Assembly (NCBI RefSeq): GCF_003713065.1
Contig: NZ_CP033433.1
Span: 558,001-622,000 of the forward strand
Origin: Cohnella candidum
Lineage (GTDB): Bacteria > Bacillota > Bacilli > Paenibacillales > Paenibacillaceae
Reading direction: 5' to 3'
DNA: 64,000 bases
The notes beneath the pieces were generated by a model. That model was not told where the DNA came from. It made no database searches and saw nothing but the letters and a program-made list of their open reading frames with translations. Position 1 is the first letter of the stretch. Each line of letters begins with the position of its first letter. The translations under genes were made by a program, and so were the position numbers. Shown here piece by piece: positions 17,184 to 24,886 of this stretch.

Positions 17184-18527
17184 GCCTGAGGAACGAGACT
17201 TTCGCCGGATACGGCCCATGATGAAAGTGATCGCCGCGATGACCGCGAGAAAACAGAGACTGATCCACAAACCCGGCCGGCTGGTGGCATGGGATACGGT
17301 TCCGAGCATGGCCGTGGAGATGAGCGCGACCCCAATCCAACGTTTGATCTGCCCCCATCTCGTAAGCTCCAGGATTTTGCCCGCGGACATCAGGATGAAC
17401 AGCCAGTTGAACAGCAGCATCAAACCGGCCGCCGTCGTGAAATATTCGTAGACGGTGCCCGGCATGGCGAAAGAAAACACGATCGAAGCGGCCATTCCGG
17501 CCGTCGTTAAACCGAGTGCCCGCAAAGGCCTCCGGCCATTTTTCTTGCCTAACGCGCGCGGCGCGTCGCCATCTTTGGCGAGCGTCACCATGATATTCGT
17601 GATGGCGAACAGCGAGGCGATCATCGTCGAGAAGCCCGCTAAAATGAATACGCCGTTAAACACGTGAGGCACGAACGGCAGGCGGAAATTCGCCAGCGAC
17701 GCAACATAAGGGCTTTTTTTGGCCGGGAGCGCGCCCCATGGCATTAACCATGCCGCGAGTCCCAGCGACGCCAAGTAAATGACGGTTAGGACGGAAAGCA
17801 TGACGCGGCCGGCTTTCGGCGCTTCTTCGGGACGGCGCAGGCGCATCGCCATCAAACCCATCACTTCGATTCCGCCGAAGGAATAGAAGGCGTAGATGAG
17901 CGAAGACCACCATCCCGTGAAGCCGCCCGGAAACGGCGGAGTGAAAGCCTGCCCCGGCGACGGAACGGGCTTTTTGGCATCCAGCCATCCGATTAAGGCG
18001 GAAGTGGCCAATCCGAGGAACAGCAGGATGGCCATGATTTTCAGGGCGGCCATGACATGCTCCACCCGCTCGAAACCTTTCGTGCCGGAGAATACGACGG
18101 CGAGACCGAGCACCGCGTAACCGGCCGCGAAAATCCATAGCGGGACTTGCGGGAACCAATAACGGCTGAACAACGACAACGCGGTCATTTGGCTGCCCGA
18201 GATAAGGATTTCCGCCGACCAATAGACCCAGCCGCTGGAGAACCCCGCCCAAGGCCCGAACGCTTTTTTGGCATACGAACGGAACGACCCTTCGACCGGC
18301 TCCTTGGCCGTCATTCGCGAAAGGGCGTCGAAGACGATATAGGTGGCCGCGGCCGCCCACAGGAAAGACAGCAAAATCGATGGTCCCGTCAAACGGACGC
18401 CGATGCCCGATCCGAGGAAGTAGCCGGTGCCGATCGTACAGGCGACCCCGAGCAGGGACAACTGCCACCATTTCATGGTTTTGTCATGATCCGCAGTGTT
18501 TTCGTGCGTTGAAGATGTTTTTGCCAT
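16917..18527 (-). CDS. APC-family amino acid permease with an antisense-overlapping C-terminal tail
   Basis: This 12-helix APC-superfamily transporter has QLSLLGVACTIGTGYFLGSG as its first helix with the substrate-binding break. WAGFSSGWVYWSAEI and YAFYSFGGIEVMGLMAMR are also typical. The start is taken as the Met at 18527; upstream GTG (18587) and downstream Met (18476) starts are possible, and none has a clear ribosome site. The last membrane segment ends near 17220. Another roughly 85 residues (from about RRKSRSSGSGEK) are hydrophilic and lie antisense to the LysE gene, so the natural stop may have been lost or the tail acquired by read-through. Substrate unknown. Confidence 0.85.
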   Translation of the reverse strand: MAKTSSTHENTADHDKTMKWWQLSLLGVACTIGTGYFLGSGIGVRLTGPSILLSFLWAAAATYIVFDALSRMTAKEPVEGSFRSYAKKAFGPWAGFSSGWVYWSAEILISGSQMTALSLFSRYWFPQVPLWIFAAGYAVLGLAVVFSGTKGFERVEHVMAALKIMAILLFLGLATSALIGWLDAKKPVPSPGQAFTPPFPGGFTGWWSSLIYAFYSFGGIEVMGLMAMRLRRPEEAPKAGRVMLSVLTVIYLASLGLAAWLMPWGALPAKKSPYVASLANFRLPFVPHVFNGVFILAGFSTMIASLFAITNIMVTLAKDGDAPRALGKKNGRRPLRALGLTTAGMAASIVFSFAMPGTVYEYFTTAAGLMLLFNWLFILMSAGKILELTRWGQIKRWIGVALISTAMLGTVSHATSRPGLWISLCFLAVIAAITFIMGRIRRKSRSSGSGEKHLKALDPEVAAESDQGKARNDRYPRQKTPVYVFSENARDAGHREIPDHDTGDDAAAVVYQLGMVGDGSGLGQDGPKDAQPKQDG

Positions 18528-18577
18528 GCGACTAACATGAATCCGCGCGGCGGATTTTATGCGCCCCGAAAAGGACT

Positions 18578-18688
18578 TTACCCGCACAAATCCCGGAACT
18601 GCTGCGGCGTCATCCCGTTCATGCGATGGAACAAGTTGATGAAATAGCTGCTTTGGGTAAAGCCCGACTCATAAGCGATCTGCTTCCA
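18578..18688 (-). pseudogene. remnant of an AraC-family regulator (C-terminal HTH only)
   Basis: The minus strand encodes WKQIAYESGFTQSSYFINLF followed by HRMNGMTPQQFRDLCG and a stop. That is the second helix-turn-helix and the end of an AraC/XylS regulator. Upstream the similarity fades within a few residues and an in-frame stop appears before any start codon. The remainder of the 239-bp gap up to 18826 is AT-rich and probably holds the GH42 promoter, although no well-spaced -35/-10 pair could be fixed. Confidence 0.7.
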
Positions 18689-18826
18689 TACGAAATGAAC
18701 CCACCGTACGTGATATTGTTCGCAAGAAGCTATTATTTACACTCGATATAATCATTATAAAATGAAAGAGACGAGATGTTTAGACGCAATATTTTATCAT
18801 GAATATCGACGGGGAGGATGCGGGGC

Positions 18827-20902
18827 GTGGCAAAAACGTTGAAGGAAAAGACCGTCCGTCTGGGCGCGTGCTATTACCCGGAGCAATGGGATGAGACGTT
18901 GTGGGAGGATGATTTCCGCCGCATGCGGGAGCTCGGCTTCTCGATCATCCGCGTGGCCGAATTCGCTTGGGCGTATATGGAGCCGGAGGAAGGAATGTTC
19001 CGGTTCGATCTATTCGACCGGGCGCTGGATGCCGCTCACCGGCACGGCCTCCAGGTTATTCTGGGCACGCCGACCGCCACGCCGCCGGCATGGCTGACGC
19101 ACCGCTATGCGGAAACGCTGAACGCCACTTTGGAAGGTATTCCTTACCGGCATGGCATGCGGAGGCATTACAATTACAACAGTCCGGTCTATCGGCAGCT
19201 TTGCGCCCGGATCACCAGGGAAATGGCCGAGCACTTCAAGGACCATCCGGCCGTCGTGGGCTGGCAAATCGACAACGAGCTGAACTGCGAAGTCAACGTC
19301 TTCTATTCGGATGCGGACCATGCCGCGTTCCGCGGGTGGCTGGAGCGGAAATACGACACCCTGGATGCTCTCAATAAAGCTTGGGGTACCGTGTTCTGGA
19401 GCCAAACGTATACCGCGTGGGAGCAAGTCCATCTATCCAGGCCGACACCCGCCAACTCCCCCAACCCGCATCAGGCACTGGACGAGAAGCGGTTCATTTC
19501 GGACAGCGCGATCGAGTTCGCCCGCATCCAAGCGGATATTTTGCGGGAAGTCGTCGGGGAACGGCACTGGGTGACGACGAACGGCTTGTTCGGCCATCTC
19601 GATAGTCATCGGCTCACAGACGAGCTGCTGGATTTCATTTCTTATGACTCCTATCCGCAGTTCTCATCGATTTATCCGGACGAGGGACCGGATCCTTTGC
19701 TGGATCGAAAATGGAGCTGGAATTTGAGCGGCGTCCGTTCCATTTCCCCGAATTTTTGCGTGATGGAACAGCAGTCCGGACCGGGAGGATGGGTGAACCG
19801 GATCTCGATGGCTTCGCCGCGACCCGGTCAAATGCGGCTCTGGACGTATCAATCGATCGCTCATGGCGCCGATATGGTCCTTTATTTCCGTTGGCGCACG
19901 GCAACGTTCGGATCCGAAATCTATTGGCACGGCATCAATGATTATCACAACCGGCCGAACCGCCGCGTCCGTGAGGCCGCGCGCGTTGGCGAAGAACTCG
20001 CCCGGGTGGGCGAGAAGCTCGCGCAAAGCCGTTACGAAGCGGACGTCGCGATCGTCGGCGACTATGACAACGTTTGGGACGGGGAGTTCGACGAGTGGCA
20101 TGGCCCGCTGACCGCCAAAAGCGTGAGTGCCTGGATTAAAACGCTGCAGCGGGAACATATCGCGGCCGATTCGCTCACGCTGACGGGGGAAACCGCGCTG
20201 GACGAGTTGCGGCGTTACCGCGTGCTGGTGTATCCGCATCCGGCCATCCTGACGGAGGCTGCCGCGACGCTTCTCCGTTCGTACGCGGAGGCCGGCGGCA
20301 CCGTATTGTTCGGCGCACGTACCGGCTACAAGAACGAATTCGGACATACCCGCATGATGCCGTTCCCCGGGCTTGCCGCTTCCTTGTGCGGCGTGACGGT
20401 CGAGGATTTCACGCTCATTAAAGGAACCGTGCCGGCACCCTCGCTTCATTGGATTGGCGAGGAGTCTTCCTCTGCCGACACTCTTAAGGCCGACGGTTTC
20501 AACGATATCTTGAGCGTAGAGTCGGACGGCGTAAAAGTGATCGCCGAATACGCTTCCGATTATTACGCGGGCAAACCCGCCTTGACCGTGAACTCGGTGG
20601 GCCAAGGGCGCGTTTACTATTACGGCGCCGCCTTCAACGAAGCCGTCGTGCGCAAGCTTCTGCCGGAGCTGGGCCTGCGGACAACGGCGGCAGACGTCAT
20701 TGACGCGCCTGCTGAAGTTGAGATCGCCGTCCGCCGTCATCCGGAGAGCGGTGAAGCCTTTATTTTCGCGCTTAATTATTCGAGAGAACCGGTAACGTTG
20801 CACTTGAAACGCAGCGTTGTCGATTTGCTGAGCGGAAACTCCCTGGAAGGGAATGTCGTGCTCGAGCCTTACGGAGTGTTGGTGTTGAACGAATGTCCAT
20901 GA
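18827..20902 (+). CDS. beta-galactosidase, GH42
   Basis: This 691-residue glycoside hydrolase of family 42 starts with the signature GACYYPEQWDETLWEDDFRR. The acid/base Glu is near residue 151 in WQIDNELNCE and the nucleophile Glu near residue 314 in CVMEQQSGPGGW. The trimerisation and C-terminal domains follow. No signal peptide is present, so it acts in the cytoplasm on imported beta-galactosides, commonly galactan oligosaccharides. The GTG at 18827 is preferred because GGAGG is 9 bases upstream; an ATG at 18818 abuts the ribosome site. It overlaps the AraC regulator gene by 10 bases. Confidence 0.92.
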   Translation: MAKTLKEKTVRLGACYYPEQWDETLWEDDFRRMRELGFSIIRVAEFAWAYMEPEEGMFRFDLFDRALDAAHRHGLQVILGTPTATPPAWLTHRYAETLNATLEGIPYRHGMRRHYNYNSPVYRQLCARITREMAEHFKDHPAVVGWQIDNELNCEVNVFYSDADHAAFRGWLERKYDTLDALNKAWGTVFWSQTYTAWEQVHLSRPTPANSPNPHQALDEKRFISDSAIEFARIQADILREVVGERHWVTTNGLFGHLDSHRLTDELLDFISYDSYPQFSSIYPDEGPDPLLDRKWSWNLSGVRSISPNFCVMEQQSGPGGWVNRISMASPRPGQMRLWTYQSIAHGADMVLYFRWRTATFGSEIYWHGINDYHNRPNRRVREAARVGEELARVGEKLAQSRYEADVAIVGDYDNVWDGEFDEWHGPLTAKSVSAWIKTLQREHIAADSLTLTGETALDELRRYRVLVYPHPAILTEAAATLLRSYAEAGGTVLFGARTGYKNEFGHTRMMPFPGLAASLCGVTVEDFTLIKGTVPAPSLHWIGEESSSADTLKADGFNDILSVESDGVKVIAEYASDYYAGKPALTVNSVGQGRVYYYGAAFNEAVVRKLLPELGLRTTAADVIDAPAEVEIAVRRHPESGEAFIFALNYSREPVTLHLKRSVVDLLSGNSLEGNVVLEPYGVLVLNECP

Positions 20903-21795
20903 CCGCTAGAAAGCTCGGCGGATTGTTTCCCGTAGACGCGGAGCAGGAAGCGGGAACGGAGATCCAGCCCCACGTTTACGCCTATTATTTCAAACAATGG
21001 CGGGATTTCCGAATGCCGGAGCCGCATCGCCACGAGTCGACGGAAATCATGTTCGTCATGAGCGGAACGTGCCGCGTCGAAGTGCTGGACAGTGCAGTCG
21101 AGCTCAAGAAAGGCGAGTTTATCGTGATCGGGTTCAATGTGCCCCACCGGCTGATAGTGGAAAACTCTTGCCGAATGCTGAACCTGGAGTTCGGCTTTCG
21201 GCCGGGAAACCTGGGGACGCTGTCGTTTCGACAACTGCGGGCGGGTGAACCCGAGCTTGAGGATTTGCTGGCGGAGCCGGCCCCTTATTTGGTGCTTCGG
21301 GATCCGGACGACGTCTACCATTCGCTCAAAAGCCTCGTCCTCGAGCTCGACGCTCACGGTACGCAGGGGAGCGGTTTGTCCCACGTTTTGTTCGCGCAAC
21401 TGCTGATTCGGATCGCGAGACTGCGGGAAGAACAAGCCGCCGATCAAGGCCGGCCGGAGGACCGGTATGTCCGCCAGAGTCTAGATTTTTTGTCGCAAAA
21501 CTACGACCGCGATATCCGCGTGACGGATGTGGCATCGGCGGTCAACCTGCATCCAGGGTACTTGCAGCGCATCTTCAAATCCGCCACGGGGCGGACGCTG
21601 ATCGACGCGTTGACGGACATCCGCATGGAGAAAGCCAAAATGCTGCTGAAACAAACGAACATCCCCGTGACCGAAATTTACGATTACGTAGGGATCCGGA
21701 GCCGCCAGTATTTTCACGCCGTGTTCAAGAAGCATACGAACCGGACGCCGCTCGAATACAGGCAATCGGAGGGCGTGCAGCTTTGGGGCTATTGA
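20893..21795 (+). CDS. AraC-family regulator with cupin sensor domain
   Basis: The 300-residue protein has an N-terminal cupin-like sugar-binding domain (EPHRHESTEIMFVMSGTCRV near residue 40, then KKGEFIVIGFNVPH) and a C-terminal double helix-turn-helix (DVASAVNLHPGYLQRIFKSA near residue 213, then YFHAVFKKHTNRTPLEYR). Such regulators usually activate the neighbouring glycosidase genes in response to a sugar. The start overlaps the end of the GH42 gene, so it is co-transcribed; a second ATG at 20899 is equally possible. Ribosome site is weak. Confidence 0.9.
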   Translation: MSMTARKLGGLFPVDAEQEAGTEIQPHVYAYYFKQWRDFRMPEPHRHESTEIMFVMSGTCRVEVLDSAVELKKGEFIVIGFNVPHRLIVENSCRMLNLEFGFRPGNLGTLSFRQLRAGEPELEDLLAEPAPYLVLRDPDDVYHSLKSLVLELDAHGTQGSGLSHVLFAQLLIRIARLREEQAADQGRPEDRYVRQSLDFLSQNYDRDIRVTDVASAVNLHPGYLQRIFKSATGRTLIDALTDIRMEKAKMLLKQTNIPVTEIYDYVGIRSRQYFHAVFKKHTNRTPLEYRQSEGVQLWGY

Positions 21796-21939
21796 GGTGA
21801 AAACGCATAAAAAAGTGAGGATTTCTGACAGTAGGCGGCCCATCGGGTTTCGTTTTCGATAACGTTGCTTTCGCTTCTCTTGCTAGAATGGGGGTGTAAC
21901 CGAAGAGTTCGGTCCATCGCCATGGAGGAGGAGATCGGA

Positions 21940-23442
21940 GTGTCTTTCAAAATCGCGTTCATCGGAGCAGGCAGCATCGGATTTACCCGCGGACTGCTGC
22001 GGGACTTGCTTAGCGTACCGGAAATCAGCGGAATCGAAGTGGCTTTTACGGACATCAGCGAGCATAATCTTCAAATGGTCACGGAACTATGCCGGCGGGA
22101 TATCCGCGAGAACGGCCTGGCCGTTCCGGTCACAGCCACGACGGATCGCAGGGAGGCGCTTCGCGGAGCTAAGTACGTGATCTGCACGATCCGGGTGGGC
22201 GGACTGGAAGCTTTCGCGACCGATGTCGACATTCCGCTGAAATACGGAGTCGACCAGTGCGTAGGCGATACGCTTTGCGCCGGCGGGATCATGTATGGCC
22301 AGCGCGGAATCGCGGCGATGCTGGACATTTGCAAGGATATTCGGGAGGTCGCGGCTCCGGATGCGCTGCTGCTCAATTACGCGAATCCGATGGCGATGCT
22401 GACATGGGCTTGCAACAAATACGGGGGCGTCCGCACCGTAGGTCTCTGCCACGGCGTGCAGCACGGTCATGAGCAAATCGCGGAAGCGTACGGCCTTCCG
22501 AAAGAGGAAGTCGACATCGTCTGCGCGGGGATCAATCATCAGACCTGGTATATTCAGATCCGGCACAAGGGCAAGGATCTCACGGGCGGCTTGCTGGAAG
22601 CGTTCGAGAAGCATCCGGATTTCAGCCGGACGGAGAAGGTGCGGATCGACATGCTCCGCCGGTTCGGGTACTACAGCACCGAGTCGAACGGACACTTGAG
22701 CGAGTACGTCCCCTGGTATCGCAAACGCCCGGATGAGATTCAAGATTGGATCGACTTGGGAAGCTGGATCAACGGGGAAACGGGGGGCTACCTCCGCGTC
22801 TGCACGGAAGGCCGCAACTGGTTTGAGACCGATTTTCCGAATTGGATGAAGGACCCGGCGCTGAAATACGCATCGGAAGAGCGCAGCCGCGAGCACGGCT
22901 CGTATATCATCGAAGGCCTGGAAACCGGAAGGGCCTACCGAGGCCATTTCAACGTCGTCAACAAGGGGGTCATCTCCAACTTGCCGGACGACGCGGTCAT
23001 CGAGGCCCCGGGCTATGTGGATCGAAACGGCATCTCCATGCCGCTTGTAGGGGAACTCCCATTGGGACCTGCCGCAGTGTGCAATGTCAGCATTTCCGTT
23101 CAACGGTTGGCGGTGGAAGCCGCGGTTCACGGCGACGACCGTCTGCTGCGCCAGGCTTTCATGATGGATCCGTTGGTCGGGGCGGTGTGCAATCCGAACG
23201 AAATTTGGCAAATGGTCGATGAAATGCTGGTCGCCGGGGAACGATGGCTGCCTCAATACGGAGAAGCCATCGCGGCCGCGAAGAAGAGATTGGCGGAAGG
23301 GCCGCGCGTCGCGACACGGGAGGGTTATCGAGGCGCCGCGCGTTTGCACGTCAAGACGATGGACGAGATGAAGCAGGACCGGGACGCCGCGAACAAAAAC
23401 GCCGGCGCGTCCGACAAAGGACAAGATCGAGCGTTTGCATAA
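21940..23442 (+). CDS. GH4 alpha-galactosidase/alpha-glucosidase
   Basis: The 500-residue family 4 glycosidase has the NAD-binding motif AFIGAGSIGFTRGLLRDLL at the N-terminus. The Mn(II)-binding Cys is near residue 170 in VGLCHGVQHG, with a His near residue 200 in CAGINHQTWY. Family 4 uses an NAD-dependent oxidation-elimination mechanism and acts in the cytoplasm. The MelA-like alpha-galactosidase role is likely given the galactoside neighbours, but alpha-glucosidase or galacturonidase activity cannot be excluded. The GTG start follows GGAGGAGGAG with good spacing; the open frame continues 75 bases further upstream. A possible extended -10 TGCTAGAAT lies at 21881-21889. Confidence 0.88.
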   Translation: MSFKIAFIGAGSIGFTRGLLRDLLSVPEISGIEVAFTDISEHNLQMVTELCRRDIRENGLAVPVTATTDRREALRGAKYVICTIRVGGLEAFATDVDIPLKYGVDQCVGDTLCAGGIMYGQRGIAAMLDICKDIREVAAPDALLLNYANPMAMLTWACNKYGGVRTVGLCHGVQHGHEQIAEAYGLPKEEVDIVCAGINHQTWYIQIRHKGKDLTGGLLEAFEKHPDFSRTEKVRIDMLRRFGYYSTESNGHLSEYVPWYRKRPDEIQDWIDLGSWINGETGGYLRVCTEGRNWFETDFPNWMKDPALKYASEERSREHGSYIIEGLETGRAYRGHFNVVNKGVISNLPDDAVIEAPGYVDRNGISMPLVGELPLGPAAVCNVSISVQRLAVEAAVHGDDRLLRQAFMMDPLVGAVCNPNEIWQMVDEMLVAGERWLPQYGEAIAAAKKRLAEGPRVATREGYRGAARLHVKTMDEMKQDRDAANKNAGASDKGQDRAFA

Positions 23443-23449
23443 TAGCGGG

Positions 23450-23480
23450 AAACCCCTGTCGGCCGGCAGGGGTTTTCGTT
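23450..23480 (+). terminator. Rho-independent terminator after GH4
   Basis: AAACCCCTG pairs with CAGGGGTTT, with a short inner helix around GGCC, followed by TTTTCGTTTT. Confidence 0.88.
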
Positions 23481-23557
23481 TTCCGCAGTTTCCAAGGGTC
23501 GCCAATTTTGCTATGCTTGGGGTGATCCACGGATGAACAGCGGAAAAGGTGAGCCAT

Positions 23558-24601
23558 TTGAAAACGGTTACGGTCTATGATATCGCAAAGGAAGCCAACG
23601 TGTCCGTGGCGACCGTCTCCAGGGTGCTGAACAACACGGCCCCCGTCAAGAAGGAAACGAGAGACCGCATTACGGAGCTGATCAACAAGTACCAGTTCCA
23701 GCCGAACGCCCTCGCCAGAAGCTTGAGCAAGAAAGAAACCGGCATGATCGGCATCATCCTCCCCGACATCACGAATCCTTTTTTTCCCGAAGTGTTATCC
23801 GGATTCGACCGGGAAGCCCGAGACAACGGTTACACCTATTTTCTGTGCGATACGGTCTCCGCGAACGGCGACATGGCGGACCAGTACGGTCGGGAATCCC
23901 AGTATTTGAGCGCGCTGAGCGAGAAACAAGTGGACGGAATCGTCATGCTCGGAGGGAGAGTGGATCTGGCCAAACCGAGGGAAGAGCTGACGTCGGAAGT
24001 GCTGGAGATCGGCAAACGGGTGCCCGTTCTGCTAATTAACGGAGACTTGCCCGGAACGTCGCTTCACCGGGTGTGCATCGATGAACGCCTCGGCGCCGAG
24101 CTCGCAACCAGGCACTTGATTGAGCTGGGACACCGGGACATCGCGATCGTTGGAGGCTACCCCCATATGAGGAATACGATCCAGCGCACGGCGGGCGCGG
24201 TCAAAACGATGCAGCAGTACGGGCTCAAGGTGCGCAAAGAGTGGGTGCTTGGCGACGGATTTTCCGTGGAGAGCGGGGTAGGGTTCATTCGGCAGCTGCT
24301 CGAGCAGCGGGAACGTCCGACCGCCGTCTTCTGCATGAACGACCTGGTCGCGATCGGCGTGATGAAGGGCGCGTACAAAGCGGGATTAAGCGTTCCTGGC
24401 GATCTCTCGATCGTGGGATACGACGACATTCCGTTCGCCTCGGCGAGTACGCCGGAGCTGACGACCGTTTCGCTCAAGGCGAATGAACTCGGCCGCACGG
24501 CCGCGCAGATCCTGCACCAGTTGATCAGCAAGGAGAAAGTGCGCAAGACGTCGATCCTCCAGCCCGAATTAGTCGTTCGCGAAACGACGGCGCCCCGTTG
24601 A
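23558..24601 (+). CDS. LacI-family repressor of the GH35/ABC operon
   Basis: The approximately 347-residue protein has an N-terminal LacI helix-turn-helix (VTVYDIAKEANVSVATVSRV, then LNNTAPVKKETRDRI) with the hinge motif NALARSLSKKETGMIGIILP. A type 1 periplasmic-binding-protein sensor domain follows. The TTG at 23558 is chosen because AAAGGTGA lies 6 bases upstream; a GTG at 23549 is the alternative. It faces the GH35 gene across a 285-bp region with three copies of a LacI-type operator, so it very likely represses that operon and may control itself. The inducer is probably a galactoside or arabinoside (inference). Confidence 0.92.
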   Translation: MKTVTVYDIAKEANVSVATVSRVLNNTAPVKKETRDRITELINKYQFQPNALARSLSKKETGMIGIILPDITNPFFPEVLSGFDREARDNGYTYFLCDTVSANGDMADQYGRESQYLSALSEKQVDGIVMLGGRVDLAKPREELTSEVLEIGKRVPVLLINGDLPGTSLHRVCIDERLGAELATRHLIELGHRDIAIVGGYPHMRNTIQRTAGAVKTMQQYGLKVRKEWVLGDGFSVESGVGFIRQLLEQRERPTAVFCMNDLVAIGVMKGAYKAGLSVPGDLSIVGYDDIPFASASTPELTTVSLKANELGRTAAQILHQLISKEKVRKTSILQPELVVRETTAPR

Positions 24602-24668
24602 TACGCAGACCGCGCAAGAAATCACAACTTTTGAACAAATAATTCCACCAGATTTTGAATGGTTGATA

Positions 24669-24698
24669 TTGACAGTGATGCACCAATATCATTAAACT
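24669..24698 (+). promoter_or_regulatory. probable sigma-A promoter of the GH35 operon
   Basis: TTGACA (24669-24674) and TAAACT (24693-24698) are 18 bp apart. A cre-like site covers the expected start point, and LacI operators lie downstream. Confidence 0.6.
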
Positions 24699-24702
24699 GT
24701 AT

Positions 24703-24718
24703 TTGAAAGCACTTACAA
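24703..24718. promoter_or_regulatory. cre-like CcpA site
   Basis: TTGAAAGCACTTACAA fits the cre pattern WTGNAANCGNWWNCAW with one mismatch (A for the central G). It sits at the expected transcription start of the GH35 operon, a position where CcpA represses. Confidence 0.5.
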
Positions 24719-24728
24719 AACGCATTTA

Positions 24729-24742
24729 TGAAACCCGTTTCA
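24729..24742. promoter_or_regulatory. LacI-type operator O1
   Basis: TGAAACCCGTTTCA is the exact reverse complement of the two downstream copies. It has the TGAAAC/GTTTCA half-sites typical of LacI-family operators. Confidence 0.75.
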
Positions 24743-24824
24743 TTCATCCGACCTCATGGCTGCCGACTTCCCTGGGCTTCTCAAGATAGAGGAATGGAGA
24801 AATGGGTCTCTATTTGCCGATTTG

Positions 24825-24838
24825 TGAAACGGGTTTCA
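24825..24838. promoter_or_regulatory. LacI-type operator O2
   Basis: TGAAACGGGTTTCA. It is immediately adjacent to O3 with no gap, and 96 bp centre-to-centre from O1, which would allow looping. Confidence 0.75.
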
Positions 24839-24852
24839 TGAAACGGGTTTCA
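24839..24852. promoter_or_regulatory. LacI-type operator O3
   Basis: This is a second, identical TGAAACGGGTTTCA, tandem with O2 and ending 34 bases before the GH35 start codon. Confidence 0.75.
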
Positions 24853-24886
24853 TTATTCATTCCGCAGACCGGAAGGAGCTTATACG

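Noticed and set aside
18736-18761. TTTACA and TATAAA/TATAAT words upstream of GH42 as a promoter
   Set aside because: Spacing is 14 bp or otherwise wrong for sigma-A, so no promoter is called although the region is a likely one.
24825-24852. Tandem 14-bp repeats considered as the start of a CRISPR or satellite array
   Set aside because: Only two abutting units plus one inverted copy, no spacers; they fit operators for the adjacent LacI protein.
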